Of a stretch of DNA of 21,447 bases, positions 13,580 through 20,854 are shown piece after piece. The notes beneath the pieces are model-generated. The model was given only the letters and a program-made list of their open reading frames with translations. It searched no databases and was not told the DNA's origin. The stretch's first letter is position 1, and every line of letters starts with the position of its first letter. A program made the position numbers and the translations under genes. The stretch comes from a virus. Location: positions 1 to 21,447 of IMG/VR virus record IMGVR_UViG_3300020420_000411. One strand, 5' to 3'.

Positions 13580-13930
13580 ATGTTATCAGAAGTTTTAAAA
13601 GAGTCACCTATCAGTGACTATGTTAAACCTAAACGCAGGGTGAGGACTACAAGTCCTGCTGTAAAGAAAGCATACAAGAAAGGTTATCTCAAAAAGAATC
13701 AAGAGACCTTCACAAGAGAAGAGTGTGAAGCAATGATTGAGTTCGCTATCAATCAACACAATAGAAACGCAGGACAGATCAGCATGGTCCTAGGTTTCAT
13801 ATTCATGGCACTATTTGCTGATGGATTATTCAGAGTTTTAGGATTGATCCCACCATTCATGGGACTAGATGTAAATATAATTCAAGACGTAGTTGATGCT
13901 ATCAAAGACGAAGTAACCAAACAACTATAA
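13580..13930 (+). CDS. small membrane protein, unknown function
   Basis: With ATG 13580 the protein has 116 residues. This start is chosen because AAGGAG lies seven bases upstream; the earlier in-frame ATG 13550 coincides with the likely transcription start and has no ribosome site. The N-terminal 40 residues are very basic (VKPKRRVRTT, KKAYKKGYLKK). A middle helix follows (EECEAMIEFAINQH), and a hydrophobic segment at about residues 66-90 (ISMVLGFIFMALF...) probably spans the membrane. The C-terminus is amphipathic. I do not recognise a family. It forms its own unit between a terminator and the late promoter of the next gene, whose octamer overlaps this stop codon. Confidence 0.75.
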   Translation: MLSEVLKESPISDYVKPKRRVRTTSPAVKKAYKKGYLKKNQETFTREECEAMIEFAINQHNRNAGQISMVLGFIFMALFADGLFRVLGLIPPFMGLDVNIIQDVVDAIKDEVTKQL

Positions 13931-13933
13931 ATA
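13926..13933 (+). promoter_or_regulatory. late promoter TATAAATA for the second tube-like gene
   Basis: An exact TATAAATA overlaps the stop codon of the preceding gene (TAA 13928-13930) and ends 19 bases before ATG 13953. It probably drives the tube-like gene and the coupled uvsY and uvsW. Confidence 0.65.
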
Positions 13934-13947
13934 CCTAAAAATAGGTA
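13932..13947 (+). repeat. inverted repeat TACCTA-AAAA-TAGGTA over the ribosome site
   Basis: Six-base arms around an AAAA loop overlap the end of the late octamer. They place the 3' arm against the purine-rich ribosome site (TAGGTAGGAAA) of ATG 13953. The same arms flank TATAATA at 576-594. Confidence 0.5.
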
Positions 13948-13952
13948 GGAAA

Positions 13953-14504
13953 ATGCCACAAGACTATGGTCAGTGGAACAAACAGATTGAGAATAGAAAC
14001 TTTCTATCTCCAATCGGTTTCAAGATGCAGATAGATGAATATCCGAAGACTGTATATTTTGCACAGTCTGCTAATATCCCTGGTGTCTCTACAAATACAG
14101 TAGAGCAACAGACAGGTATGGGTCGTCCAATTCCATACGAAGCATTTGGACTTAACTATGAACCATTTAATCTGACGTTTCTAGTTGACGAAAATTTAGA
14201 GAACTATTTGATAATACATAACTGGTTGACTTCTATTGCGGGTGGTAGAGAGAGTCTTGCAGAGCGTCGTAATATAGAGAGAAACTATGCAGTCCGTTGT
14301 GATGCATCACTTGCTGTACTTAATAGTAATTTTCAAGCAAATTTCTTTGTGACCTTTAAAGATCTATTTCCTGTGTCCTTGAATGCATTGGAATTTAATG
14401 CTACAATAGATGGTACAGAGTATGCTACTGCAACAGCAGAGTTTAGGTATGCTGTGTATAATATAGAAACAGTAGACGGTATCGTAAGAACACAATTAGA
14501 ATGA
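13953..14504 (+). CDS. tail tube-fold protein, probable gp3-position tail completion protein
   Basis: This 183-residue protein resembles gp19 in pattern: YFAQSANIPGVS (35-46) matches the gp19 FLVKGANLPAST, and NYEPFNLTFLVDENLENYL (68-86) matches the gp19 FEPWTVTVINDEG segment. The C-terminal YATATAEFRYAVYNIE resembles the last tube strands. The sequence therefore supports a tube-fold tail protein. In cyanophages the gene between gp23 and uvsY is, as I recall, usually labelled gp3 (tail completion and sheath stabiliser), so a role at the tube end is likely. A tube-initiator role like T4 gp48 or gp54 is an alternative. It has an exact late promoter and a purine-rich ribosome site. The stop overlaps uvsY as ATGA. 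Confidence 0.75.
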   Translation: MPQDYGQWNKQIENRNFLSPIGFKMQIDEYPKTVYFAQSANIPGVSTNTVEQQTGMGRPIPYEAFGLNYEPFNLTFLVDENLENYLIIHNWLTSIAGGRESLAERRNIERNYAVRCDASLAVLNSNFQANFFVTFKDLFPVSLNALEFNATIDGTEYATATAEFRYAVYNIETVDGIVRTQLE

Positions 14505-14923
14505 ACCTTGATGAAATTCGTGACATGTGGAGGGAGGACTGTAAGATTGACCAGAACGACCTCGACACTGAGAACTTTAAATGTACAGTTATCCATGAGA
14601 AGTATCTAAACATATGGTCTCACTTTCGTCTGATGCTATCAGATGCTGAGACTAAGGGAAAGATGCTGTACAAAGAGAAATTTGAATACTATGCAGGCAA
14701 AGCACCAGCAGCAGTATATGCTAAGAACCCTTTTAATCATAAGGTATTGAAAGGTGACCTGACCACATACATCTGGGCAGACGAAGATTGGTTGAAGAAC
14801 AAGCAGAAAATTGACTACCTCCAAACTGTTATAAATTATTTGGAGATGATTCTTAAACAGTGTTCCAACCGTGGTTTCCAAATAAAGAACTATCTTGAAC
14901 TGAGAAAACATGCAGATTATTGA
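14501..14923 (+). CDS. uvsY: recombination mediator UvsY
   Basis: UvsY loads the UvsX recombinase onto single-stranded DNA coated with gp32, supporting recombination-dependent replication and repair. The 140-residue protein is about the size of T4 UvsY (137). It has the same layout: an N-terminal LDEIRDMWREDCKID, a central KEKFEYYAG, a TYIWADEDWL segment like T4 LSADKDVL, and a C-terminal RGFQIKNYLELRKHADY that resembles T4 RGFAIKHIQDMRAFEAG. ATG 14501 overlaps the upstream stop as ATGA and its own stop overlaps the uvsW TTG start, so the three genes are translationally coupled. Confidence 0.92.
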   Translation: MNLDEIRDMWREDCKIDQNDLDTENFKCTVIHEKYLNIWSHFRLMLSDAETKGKMLYKEKFEYYAGKAPAAVYAKNPFNHKVLKGDLTTYIWADEDWLKNKQKIDYLQTVINYLEMILKQCSNRGFQIKNYLELRKHADY

Positions 14924-16383
14924 CTACATTAATCACAAAAAAGAATGAAGTTTATTTGAAAGTGAATGCTGAACCTCATGTTCACCAAGAACTAAGTGAT
15001 CACTTTCAGTTTGATGTACCTGGGGCAAAATATATGCCACAGTATCAAAAATATAAATGGGATGGAAAGATCAGATTATACTCTCCTGCTACTGGTGAGA
15101 TATACGCTGGTCTTTTTGACTATCTGACTGACTTTCTAGAAGAAAGAGGTTACCACTATCAGATACAGGACAATAACATCTATGGAAGACCAACAGATAC
15201 CGAACTTCTCATATCACCTGAGGCTGTTGCGGGGTTTATTAGATCTCTATCAATTCCGTTTAAAGCACGAGACTACCAGTTACGAGCAGTTTACCAAGCA
15301 CTTAAATACAATCGCAGACTTTTACTTTCCCCGACAGGATCAGGAAAATCCCTGATAATATATGCCATGGTAAGATGGCATCTACATTTTGAAAGAAATA
15401 TATTAATTATAGTTCCAACAGTATCATTAGTAGAGCAGTTATATAAAGACTTTAAAGAATATGGATGGAATCCTCGTGGATACTGTCATAGAATCTCAGC
15501 AGGAGCAGAGAAATTTACAGAGTTACCTGTCACAATATCTACATGGCAGAGTATATACAAGGAACCCCGAAAGTTTTTCAAGAAGTTTGATGTAGTTATA
15601 GGAGACGAAGCACACTTATATAAAGCAAAGTCATTGTCGGGTATCCTCACCAAGTGTCATGACGCAAAACACAGAGTAGGACTGACAGGGACACTGGATG
15701 GCATGCAGACTCATCAGTTAGTGTTAGAGGGTTTGTTCGGTAAATGCGACAAGGTAACTAAGACTGTTGACCTCATGAAGAAGGGTCATCTTGCTCCTCT
15801 ATACGTCAAGATCCTAGTGTTGAAGCATGGTTTCGTACCATTTGAGGACTATCAACAGGAGATGGATTGGATAGTTCAGAACCATAGACGAAATACCTTA
15901 ATCACTAACCTAGCACTCGACTTGTCAGGTAACACCTTGGTTCTCTTCAATTACGTCGAGAAACATGGTATCCCCTTGAACGAAATGCTAAATAGTAAAG
16001 TAAAGGATGGTCGAAAGACGTTCTTTATACATGGTGGTATTGATGCATATGACAGGGAACAAGCACGCTCGATTTGCGAGCAGGAAAAAGACGCGATCAT
16101 TCTTGCTTCTTATGGGACTTTCTCTACTGGTATCAATATTAGGAACTTACATAATGTAATTTTCGCAAGTCCATCTAAGTCGAGGATTCGTAATCTTCAA
16201 TCTATTGGACGTGTCCTTCGTAAGGGTGACAACAAAGCACAAGCAACGCTATATGATATAGCAGACAACTGTGCTCGTGGATCAAAAAAGAACTATACTA
16301 TTAGACATCTTGATGAAAGAATTAAGATATACAATGAAGAATCTTTCAATTACGAAATTAAGGAGATCAAACTCAATGATTAA
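14920..16383 (+). CDS. uvsW: UvsW-type DNA helicase (superfamily 2)
   Basis: UvsW is an SF2 helicase that unwinds branched DNA and R-loops. In T4 this favours the switch from origin- to recombination-driven replication. The 487-residue protein has an N-terminal DNA-binding region (AEPHVHQELSDHFQF and PQYQKYKWDGKIRLY), Walker A SPTGSGKS (137-144), DEAH (228-231), motif III LTGTLDG (254-260) and motif VI QSIGRVLRKG. The start is TTG 14920, overlapping the uvsY stop as TTGA. No in-frame ATG lies near, and reading from TTG gives TTLITKKNEV, which matches my memory of cyanophage UvsW N-termini. It is close in size to T4 UvsW (503). Confidence 0.94.
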   Translation: MTTLITKKNEVYLKVNAEPHVHQELSDHFQFDVPGAKYMPQYQKYKWDGKIRLYSPATGEIYAGLFDYLTDFLEERGYHYQIQDNNIYGRPTDTELLISPEAVAGFIRSLSIPFKARDYQLRAVYQALKYNRRLLLSPTGSGKSLIIYAMVRWHLHFERNILIIVPTVSLVEQLYKDFKEYGWNPRGYCHRISAGAEKFTELPVTISTWQSIYKEPRKFFKKFDVVIGDEAHLYKAKSLSGILTKCHDAKHRVGLTGTLDGMQTHQLVLEGLFGKCDKVTKTVDLMKKGHLAPLYVKILVLKHGFVPFEDYQQEMDWIVQNHRRNTLITNLALDLSGNTLVLFNYVEKHGIPLNEMLNSKVKDGRKTFFIHGGIDAYDREQARSICEQEKDAIILASYGTFSTGINIRNLHNVIFASPSKSRIRNLQSIGRVLRKGDNKAQATLYDIADNCARGSKKNYTIRHLDERIKIYNEESFNYEIKEIKLND

Positions 16384-16840
16384 CTACATTCGACACGACG
16401 AACAATTCTACGGAGTATGTAAACTCTCCCATGGGGATGAGGTATTGGGTGAGATAATTGTTACAGAAGATCCTGAGACCAAGACAGACTTAATATTCAT
16501 TCAACATCCTGCTAAGACAAAGGTTATTGATTTAGACCACCCTATACAAGAGAATTCCAGAGAACAGAAAGTGGCGATGGGTTTTATCAAGTGGATGAAT
16601 TTCAGCGACGAAGACTTTTATGTTATAAGCGAGAAAGATATAATGACGATAGCACCCATGTCTCCTTCATCAATTATGATGTATAAGAGGTGGGTTAGAA
16701 AAGAAATCGATAGATTGCCTGAGAAAGAAAGGGAAGTACCCATGAATAGTTCTATGGGATTACTAGACACAGTGGACAATGCCAGACAACTTTTAGAAAG
16801 AATCTATAAGAACCCTAAGTTACCAGATATAAACCAATAG
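16376..16840 (+). CDS. cyanophage protein with possible Sm-like N-terminal domain
   Basis: ATG 16376, with AAGGAG ten bases upstream and an 8-base overlap with uvsW, gives 154 residues. The N-terminal half (FYGVCKLSHGDEVLGEIIV, then TDLIFIQHPAKTKVID) has the rhythm of an Sm/Hfq-like beta-barrel: a strand, a G-[D/E]-E-V-x-G-x-I turn, and a second hydrophobic strand pair. A novel Sm-like protein of putative cyanophage origin has been structurally described, and this may belong to that group; the link is inferred from pattern only. The C-terminal half is helical and charged (MMYKRWVRKEIDRLPEKERE). It is the last gene before a terminator and next to gp55. No function is established. Confidence 0.6.
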   Translation: MINYIRHDEQFYGVCKLSHGDEVLGEIIVTEDPETKTDLIFIQHPAKTKVIDLDHPIQENSREQKVAMGFIKWMNFSDEDFYVISEKDIMTIAPMSPSSIMMYKRWVRKEIDRLPEKEREVPMNSSMGLLDTVDNARQLLERIYKNPKLPDINQ

Positions 16841-16873
16841 AACTTCCCTTCCAACCCTCACAGTGTTGAGTGT

Positions 16874-16923
16874 ACACAGAATTTAACAACTTGTCAAGCT
16901 AGTTGCGTTTTCTGTGTTTTTTT
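16874..16923 (+). terminator. intrinsic terminator before gp55
   Basis: ACACAGAA (16874-16881) pairs with TTCTGTGT (16910-16917) and is followed by seven Ts (16917-16923). The 28-base interior can form an inner stem (CAACT with AGTTG). It closes the gp3-like/uvsY/uvsW unit. The remaining gap to gp55 holds only a weak promoter-like pair, TTGCGT and TAATAT, 17 bases apart. Confidence 0.75.
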
Positions 16924-16952
16924 GTTAATATAGGTACATCCAAACGGATATT

Positions 16953-17432
16953 ATGCCCCGCAAATCTACCAAGAAAAAAGAACATTATGTAGATAACAAG
17001 AAGTTTCTAGCAGCATTAGTCGTGTATCGTACTGAATGCGCTGAGGCAACTGAGAAAGGACTCGGTAAACCAAGAGTTTCAAACTATATTGGCGACTGCT
17101 TTTTAAAAATAGCAACTCATCTATCATATAGACCTAACTTTATCAACTATATGTACAGAGAAGACATGATCGGAGACGGTATTGAAAATTGTATTCAATA
17201 CATTCACAACTTTGACCCCGACAAATCTTCTAACCCATTCGCGTATTTTACGCAGATCGTTTATTATGCATATTTAAGACGTATTGCAAAAGAAAAACGA
17301 CAACAAGCGATACGAGAAAAGATTCTGGAACGCAAAGGTTACGAAGAAGTCTTCCACTCAGATGACCACGATAACTCTGCTGACTTAAATTACATCAAGA
17401 ACAGAGTCGAAACTAACACACGATACAACTAA
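16953..17432 (+). CDS. gp55: late transcription sigma factor (T4 gp55-like)
   Basis: gp55 is a minimal sigma factor that directs host RNA polymerase to the late octamer TATAAATA; many such octamers occur in this window. The 159-residue protein has a basic N-terminus (RKSTKKK). Its sigma region 2-like core lies at about residues 67-120 (YREDMIGDGIENCIQYIHNFDP, NPFAYFTQIVYYAYLRRIAKEK), with the aromatic residues expected for -10 melting. T4 gp55 has 185 residues and ends in a sliding-clamp-binding motif; the C-terminus here (SADLNYIKNRVETNTRYN) shows no obvious hydrophobic-acidic motif of that type. The Shine-Dalgarno is weak. The stop overlaps the next start as TAATG. Confidence 0.93.
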   Translation: MPRKSTKKKEHYVDNKKFLAALVVYRTECAEATEKGLGKPRVSNYIGDCFLKIATHLSYRPNFINYMYREDMIGDGIENCIQYIHNFDPDKSSNPFAYFTQIVYYAYLRRIAKEKRQQAIREKILERKGYEEVFHSDDHDNSADLNYIKNRVETNTRYN

Positions 17433-17626
17433 TGGGAATTCTCTCTCAACTCAAAGTCATGTTTAAAGAAGATGATCTTGAACTGACTAAGGCAGACTAC
17501 AAATTAATTTGTGATGCTTTACATAAACGTCAACGAAACTTCATTGCAGGAGATCGGATGTTTAAACACTATGGTATACTACTAGATAAATTTGACAGAC
17601 TCTATGAAACTGCTTCTGATAACTGA
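17432..17626 (+). CDS. small helical protein between gp55 and gp47, unknown function
   Basis: This 64-residue protein starts at ATG 17432 in a TAATG overlap with gp55. It is charged and mostly helical (DDLELTKADYKLICDALHKRQ, then MFKHYGILLDKFDRLYE), without cysteine pairs or membrane segments. It overlaps gp47 by 23 bases. A co-factor role in late transcription or in the gp46/47 nuclease would fit its place but nothing in the sequence shows it. Confidence 0.7.
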   Translation: MGILSQLKVMFKEDDLELTKADYKLICDALHKRQRNFIAGDRMFKHYGILLDKFDRLYETASDN

Positions 17627-18632
17627 TCAACACTTTGGTGTAAGGAACGATAGTCCTGCATACATTGAGCAGTATCGTAAATTTTATAAGGATACTGTCC
17701 TCCCATACATTGATAAGAACAAGATCACTCACATTGTAAATCTTGGCGACACGTTTGATAAACGAAAGTCTATAAACTATTCGTCCTTAGATGCTGCAAA
17801 GGAGATGTGGTTTGATCCTGTCAGGGATCGTGGTATCCATATGTGGTGCATTGTGGGTAACCATGATATCTACTATAAGAATACTTTAAAGGTCAATAGT
17901 CCTGAGTTATTATTTGAAGACTATGATAACATTACAATAGTTGACGAACCACAGGATATTAATATAGGTGGTTTAGATATTCTAATGTTACCATGGAGGT
18001 GTGAAGCAAATACACACAAGTGGAGAAAGATAATAGAAGATACCAAGAGTACAGTATGTCTAGGACATTTGGAACTCAGTCAGTTTGATCCTATCCCAGG
18101 ATATACTATGGATCATGGTGATGATCCTGCTCCTTTCGAGAAGTTTGATGTAGTATGCTCAGGTCATTACCATCACAGGTCATGTAAGGGTAATATTACA
18201 TACCTTGGTAATCCGTATCAACTATACTGGAATGACTTCGGTACAGAGAGAGGATTCCATACACTAAATACTAAGACAAAGAAACTGACTTTCATAAAGA
18301 ACCCTAATAATATGTTTAACAAGATATATTATAGGGATAGTGAAACTGCTCCTATTGATTATCAGTCTCTAAGTGGTACATATGTAAAGTTGATCGTAGA
18401 AAAGAAAGAAGATCAAAAGATGTTTGATAGTAAACTATCCATGATCTTGCAATCAAATCCTGCCGACTTAAAGATTATAGAAGATACCTTTATGGTATTG
18501 GATGAAATAGACGAGACGATAGAAACAGAGGACACTTTATCCATTCTCAACAAATGTGTTGCAGAGGTCGATCATAAGGATGAAGTCTTTGGTATACTTA
18601 AATCTTTATATGTAGAAGCACAAAGAGTTTAA
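17604..18632 (+). CDS. gp47: recombination nuclease subunit gp47 (Mre11/SbcD-like)
   Basis: gp47 is the phosphodiesterase half of the gp46/gp47 complex. It resects DNA ends to give 3' single strands for UvsX, and also degrades host DNA. ATG 17604 gives 342 residues, matching T4 gp47 (339); an in-frame TTG at 17592 is less likely. The calcineurin-like metal motifs are complete: DQH (8-10), GDTFD (48-52), GNHD (85-88), GH (154-155) and GHYHH (187-191). It lies upstream of gp46 with one small gene between them. Its stop overlaps that small gene as TAATG. Confidence 0.95.
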   Translation: MKLLLITDQHFGVRNDSPAYIEQYRKFYKDTVLPYIDKNKITHIVNLGDTFDKRKSINYSSLDAAKEMWFDPVRDRGIHMWCIVGNHDIYYKNTLKVNSPELLFEDYDNITIVDEPQDINIGGLDILMLPWRCEANTHKWRKIIEDTKSTVCLGHLELSQFDPIPGYTMDHGDDPAPFEKFDVVCSGHYHHRSCKGNITYLGNPYQLYWNDFGTERGFHTLNTKTKKLTFIKNPNNMFNKIYYRDSETAPIDYQSLSGTYVKLIVEKKEDQKMFDSKLSMILQSNPADLKIIEDTFMVLDEIDETIETEDTLSILNKCVAEVDHKDEVFGILKSLYVEAQRV

Positions 18633-18895
18633 TGTTTGTATTAGTTGACAAAGCAAGCGGAGGGGTGTATGCTGTAAAGGATGACACCACAGTAGAACGT
18701 GTTGTTCAACTCTTCCAAGAAGAAGACGATGCTGTTAGATATCACGAGTATCTTATTGCAGCAGATTATGAGAGAGAATTAATAATTACACCATGTGACG
18801 AGCAACAGGTAAAAGATAATTGTGCGTCATTCGGTTATGTATATACGGTAATTAAACCAACTGATATTGTTTATCCCCCAAGTGATTCTGACTAA
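18632..18895 (+). CDS. DUF3110-like protein between gp47 and gp46
   Basis: This 87-residue protein starts in a TAATG overlap with gp47 and ends exactly before the gp46 ATG. The pattern VVQLFQEEDDAVRYHEYLIAAD, followed by a Cys- and Gly-Tyr-containing stretch and ending IVYPPSDSD, resembles the cyanobacterial DUF3110 family as I remember it (a 'FE.EDDA.RYA..LEA.DF' core and a terminal Pro-Pro). That family is small, typical of cyanobacteria, and of unknown function. The likeness suggests a host origin, but it is recalled rather than searched. Its place between two subunits of one complex suggests co-translation and perhaps a modulating role, which is inference. Confidence 0.65.
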   Translation: MFVLVDKASGGVYAVKDDTTVERVVQLFQEEDDAVRYHEYLIAADYERELIITPCDEQQVKDNCASFGYVYTVIKPTDIVYPPSDSD

Positions 18896-20611
18896 ATGAT
18901 TGTTTTTGAAAAGATTAGATGGAAGAATCTGTTGTCCACTGGTCAGCAGTTTACTGAAATCAATCTAAATGATACTGCGTCTACATTAATTGTAGGTAAT
19001 AACGGAGCAGGCAAGAGCACACTTCTTGATGCTCTTTGTTTTGGTCTGTTTGCAAAACCATTTAGAAAGATTAGTAAGACACAATTAATCAATACAGTTA
19101 ATGAAAAGGAATGTGTAGTAGAGATAGAATTTAATATCGGTAGTATTGAATATAAAGTTATCAGAGGTATGAAACCCTCTAAGTTTGAGATCTATCGCAA
19201 CGGAGAACTCTATGATGCAAATGCATCTGTTGCTGATGACCAGAAATACTTAGAACAATCTGTACTTAAACTTAATTTTAAATCATTTACACAGGTAGTC
19301 ATACTGGGTAGCAGTACCTTTGTGCCTTTCATGCAGTTGACAGGACCTAATAGAAGAGAAGTTATAGAAGATATACTAGACATCCAGATCTTCTCTCAGA
19401 TGAATACTCTGTTAAAGGAGAGAGTCAAAGAGATCAAGGACGAGCAGAGATCATGTGAGTATGAAATGGATATTGCACAACAGAAAGTTGAAATGCAAAT
19501 CCGTAATATCGAGAACCTAGAAAAGGTTGATACTACACAGATGGAAAGGAAGCAGAAGAAGTTTGATCTAAATGAAGAACGTTGTATACAAATCAAATCT
19601 AGAATCAAAGAACTAGATAAGAAATGTGATACGTTAGAACCACAGATATTAGAACTAGACAAGGCAGTAGATAAACATGAGAAGTTCAAAGAGATGCGTA
19701 CCAAGATCAAATCTAAATTTGATAACTCTCGTAGAGAAATGAATTTCTTTGAGAACAATCACACATGCCCCACATGTACACAAGAGATTAGTGAACAGTT
19801 TAAAGAAACAAAGATAAAGTATCTTGCAGATAAAGGAACTGAATTAGCAGCAGGGTCTAAACAAATTACTGATGAGATTAAAAAACTTGCGACCACAGTC
19901 AAAGATCTCAGGAAGAAATCAGAAGAGATCAATGGTTATAGGTATGAAATACAGGCATTGACGCATGAGGAAACTAAACTTCTCAAAGAGAATACTGATA
20001 TATTAACTGAGGTTGGTAGTGATACTACAAACTTAGAGTATGAGAGACAGTCATTAGTTACTATCCAAAAGAACTTAGAAGATAAGAAAGATGACTGTGC
20101 CAAAGTCAATACACAAGCAAACTATCTTGGTATTGTGGGTGAGTTATTGAAGGACAGTGGTATAAAAACAAAGATAATTGCTAAGTTTATACCACTAATC
20201 AATGCTAGAATTAATAAATATCTGCACAGCATGGATTTCTTCGTAAACTTCACACTAGATGATAACTTTACTGAGAAGATCCTATCAAGATTTCGTGATG
20301 ACTTTACATATGCCTCATTCTCTGAGGGTGAAAAGCAAAAGATTGACCTAGCACTACTGTTTACATGGAGAGAGGTTGCACAACTTAAAAATAGTGTGGC
20401 AACTAACCTACTCATTCTTGATGAAGTGTTTGACTCATCACTAGATCAATCTGCCACTGATGAACTGATGAAGATATTAAAGAATAAGTTAGACAAAACT
20501 AATTTGTTTGTGATTTCACACAAAGGTGAAGTCCTAATTGACCGCTTTGATAAGACGGTTGAGTTTAAGAAAGATGGCGATTTCTCAAATTTACATTTGA
20601 CAAACGCATAG
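18896..20611 (+). CDS. gp46: recombination nuclease subunit gp46 (Rad50/SbcC-like)
   Basis: gp46 is the ATPase partner of gp47. It binds and bridges DNA ends for recombination-dependent replication. The 571-residue protein (T4: 560) shows Walker A GNNGAGKST (34-42), two long coiled-coil arms (about 170-290 and 295-410), a zinc hook CPTC (291-294), the ABC signature FSEGEKQKI (475-483) and Walker B LLILDEVFD with D509 and E510, then a switch His in VISHKG. All catalytic features are present. ATG 18896 follows the previous stop directly. A consensus sigma70-type promoter is embedded in its last codons and just beyond. Confidence 0.96.
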   Translation: MIVFEKIRWKNLLSTGQQFTEINLNDTASTLIVGNNGAGKSTLLDALCFGLFAKPFRKISKTQLINTVNEKECVVEIEFNIGSIEYKVIRGMKPSKFEIYRNGELYDANASVADDQKYLEQSVLKLNFKSFTQVVILGSSTFVPFMQLTGPNRREVIEDILDIQIFSQMNTLLKERVKEIKDEQRSCEYEMDIAQQKVEMQIRNIENLEKVDTTQMERKQKKFDLNEERCIQIKSRIKELDKKCDTLEPQILELDKAVDKHEKFKEMRTKIKSKFDNSRREMNFFENNHTCPTCTQEISEQFKETKIKYLADKGTELAAGSKQITDEIKKLATTVKDLRKKSEEINGYRYEIQALTHEETKLLKENTDILTEVGSDTTNLEYERQSLVTIQKNLEDKKDDCAKVNTQANYLGIVGELLKDSGIKTKIIAKFIPLINARINKYLHSMDFFVNFTLDDNFTEKILSRFRDDFTYASFSEGEKQKIDLALLFTWREVAQLKNSVATNLLILDEVFDSSLDQSATDELMKILKNKLDKTNLFVISHKGEVLIDRFDKTVEFKKDGDFSNLHLTNA

Positions 20612-20624
20612 TGTCCTGTATAAT
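20597..20624 (+). promoter_or_regulatory. consensus sigma70-type promoter at the end of gp46
   Basis: An exact TTGACA (20597-20602) and an exact TATAAT (20619-20624) are separated by 16 bases. Transcription would start near 20631, giving a leader of about 14 bases before ATG 20645. Both hexamers are perfect, so host RNA polymerase with its primary sigma could read the following genes early, independently of gp55. Confidence 0.75.
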
Positions 20625-20644
20625 GGAGTTAGTATCTAAAATTT

Positions 20645-20854
20645 ATGTTTCTAGCAAGTTGCCCACCAGTCTATACTCTACCTGGGACGTGGAGTAAATG
20701 TAATGCACTCATTCCACATTACAACGCAGACCCTAACGTTACGTTTGGGATAGCATTATTAATATTCACTGTTGGACTAACTGGATTCGGTGTGTATAGA
20801 GCATTCTTTAACAACAAAGATCTAACAGATCAGTGGGACGAACACGATGACTAA
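20645..20854 (+). CDS. single-span membrane protein with paired cysteines, unknown function
   Basis: This 69-residue protein has a polar N-terminal part with two cysteines (C6, C19) and several prolines, one hydrophobic segment (about 33-51, TFGIALLIFTVGLTGFGVY) and a short acidic tail (DQWDEHDD). By the positive-inside rule (R52, K58), the Cys-containing part would be outside the cytoplasm or in the lumen. It is the first gene after the consensus promoter. GGAG at 20625-20628 is too far from the ATG and lies before the likely transcription start, so translation may be from a near-leaderless message. I do not recognise a family. Confidence 0.65.
   Translation: MFLASCPPVYTLPGTWSKCNALIPHYNADPNVTFGIALLIFTVGLTGFGVYRAFFNNKDLTDQWDEHDD

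Noticed and set aside
15984-18263. GCTAAATA and ACTAAATA inside uvsW and gp47 as extra late promoters
   Set aside because: They are in the middle of genes with no start at a suitable distance. AT-rich coding sequence gives such matches by chance.
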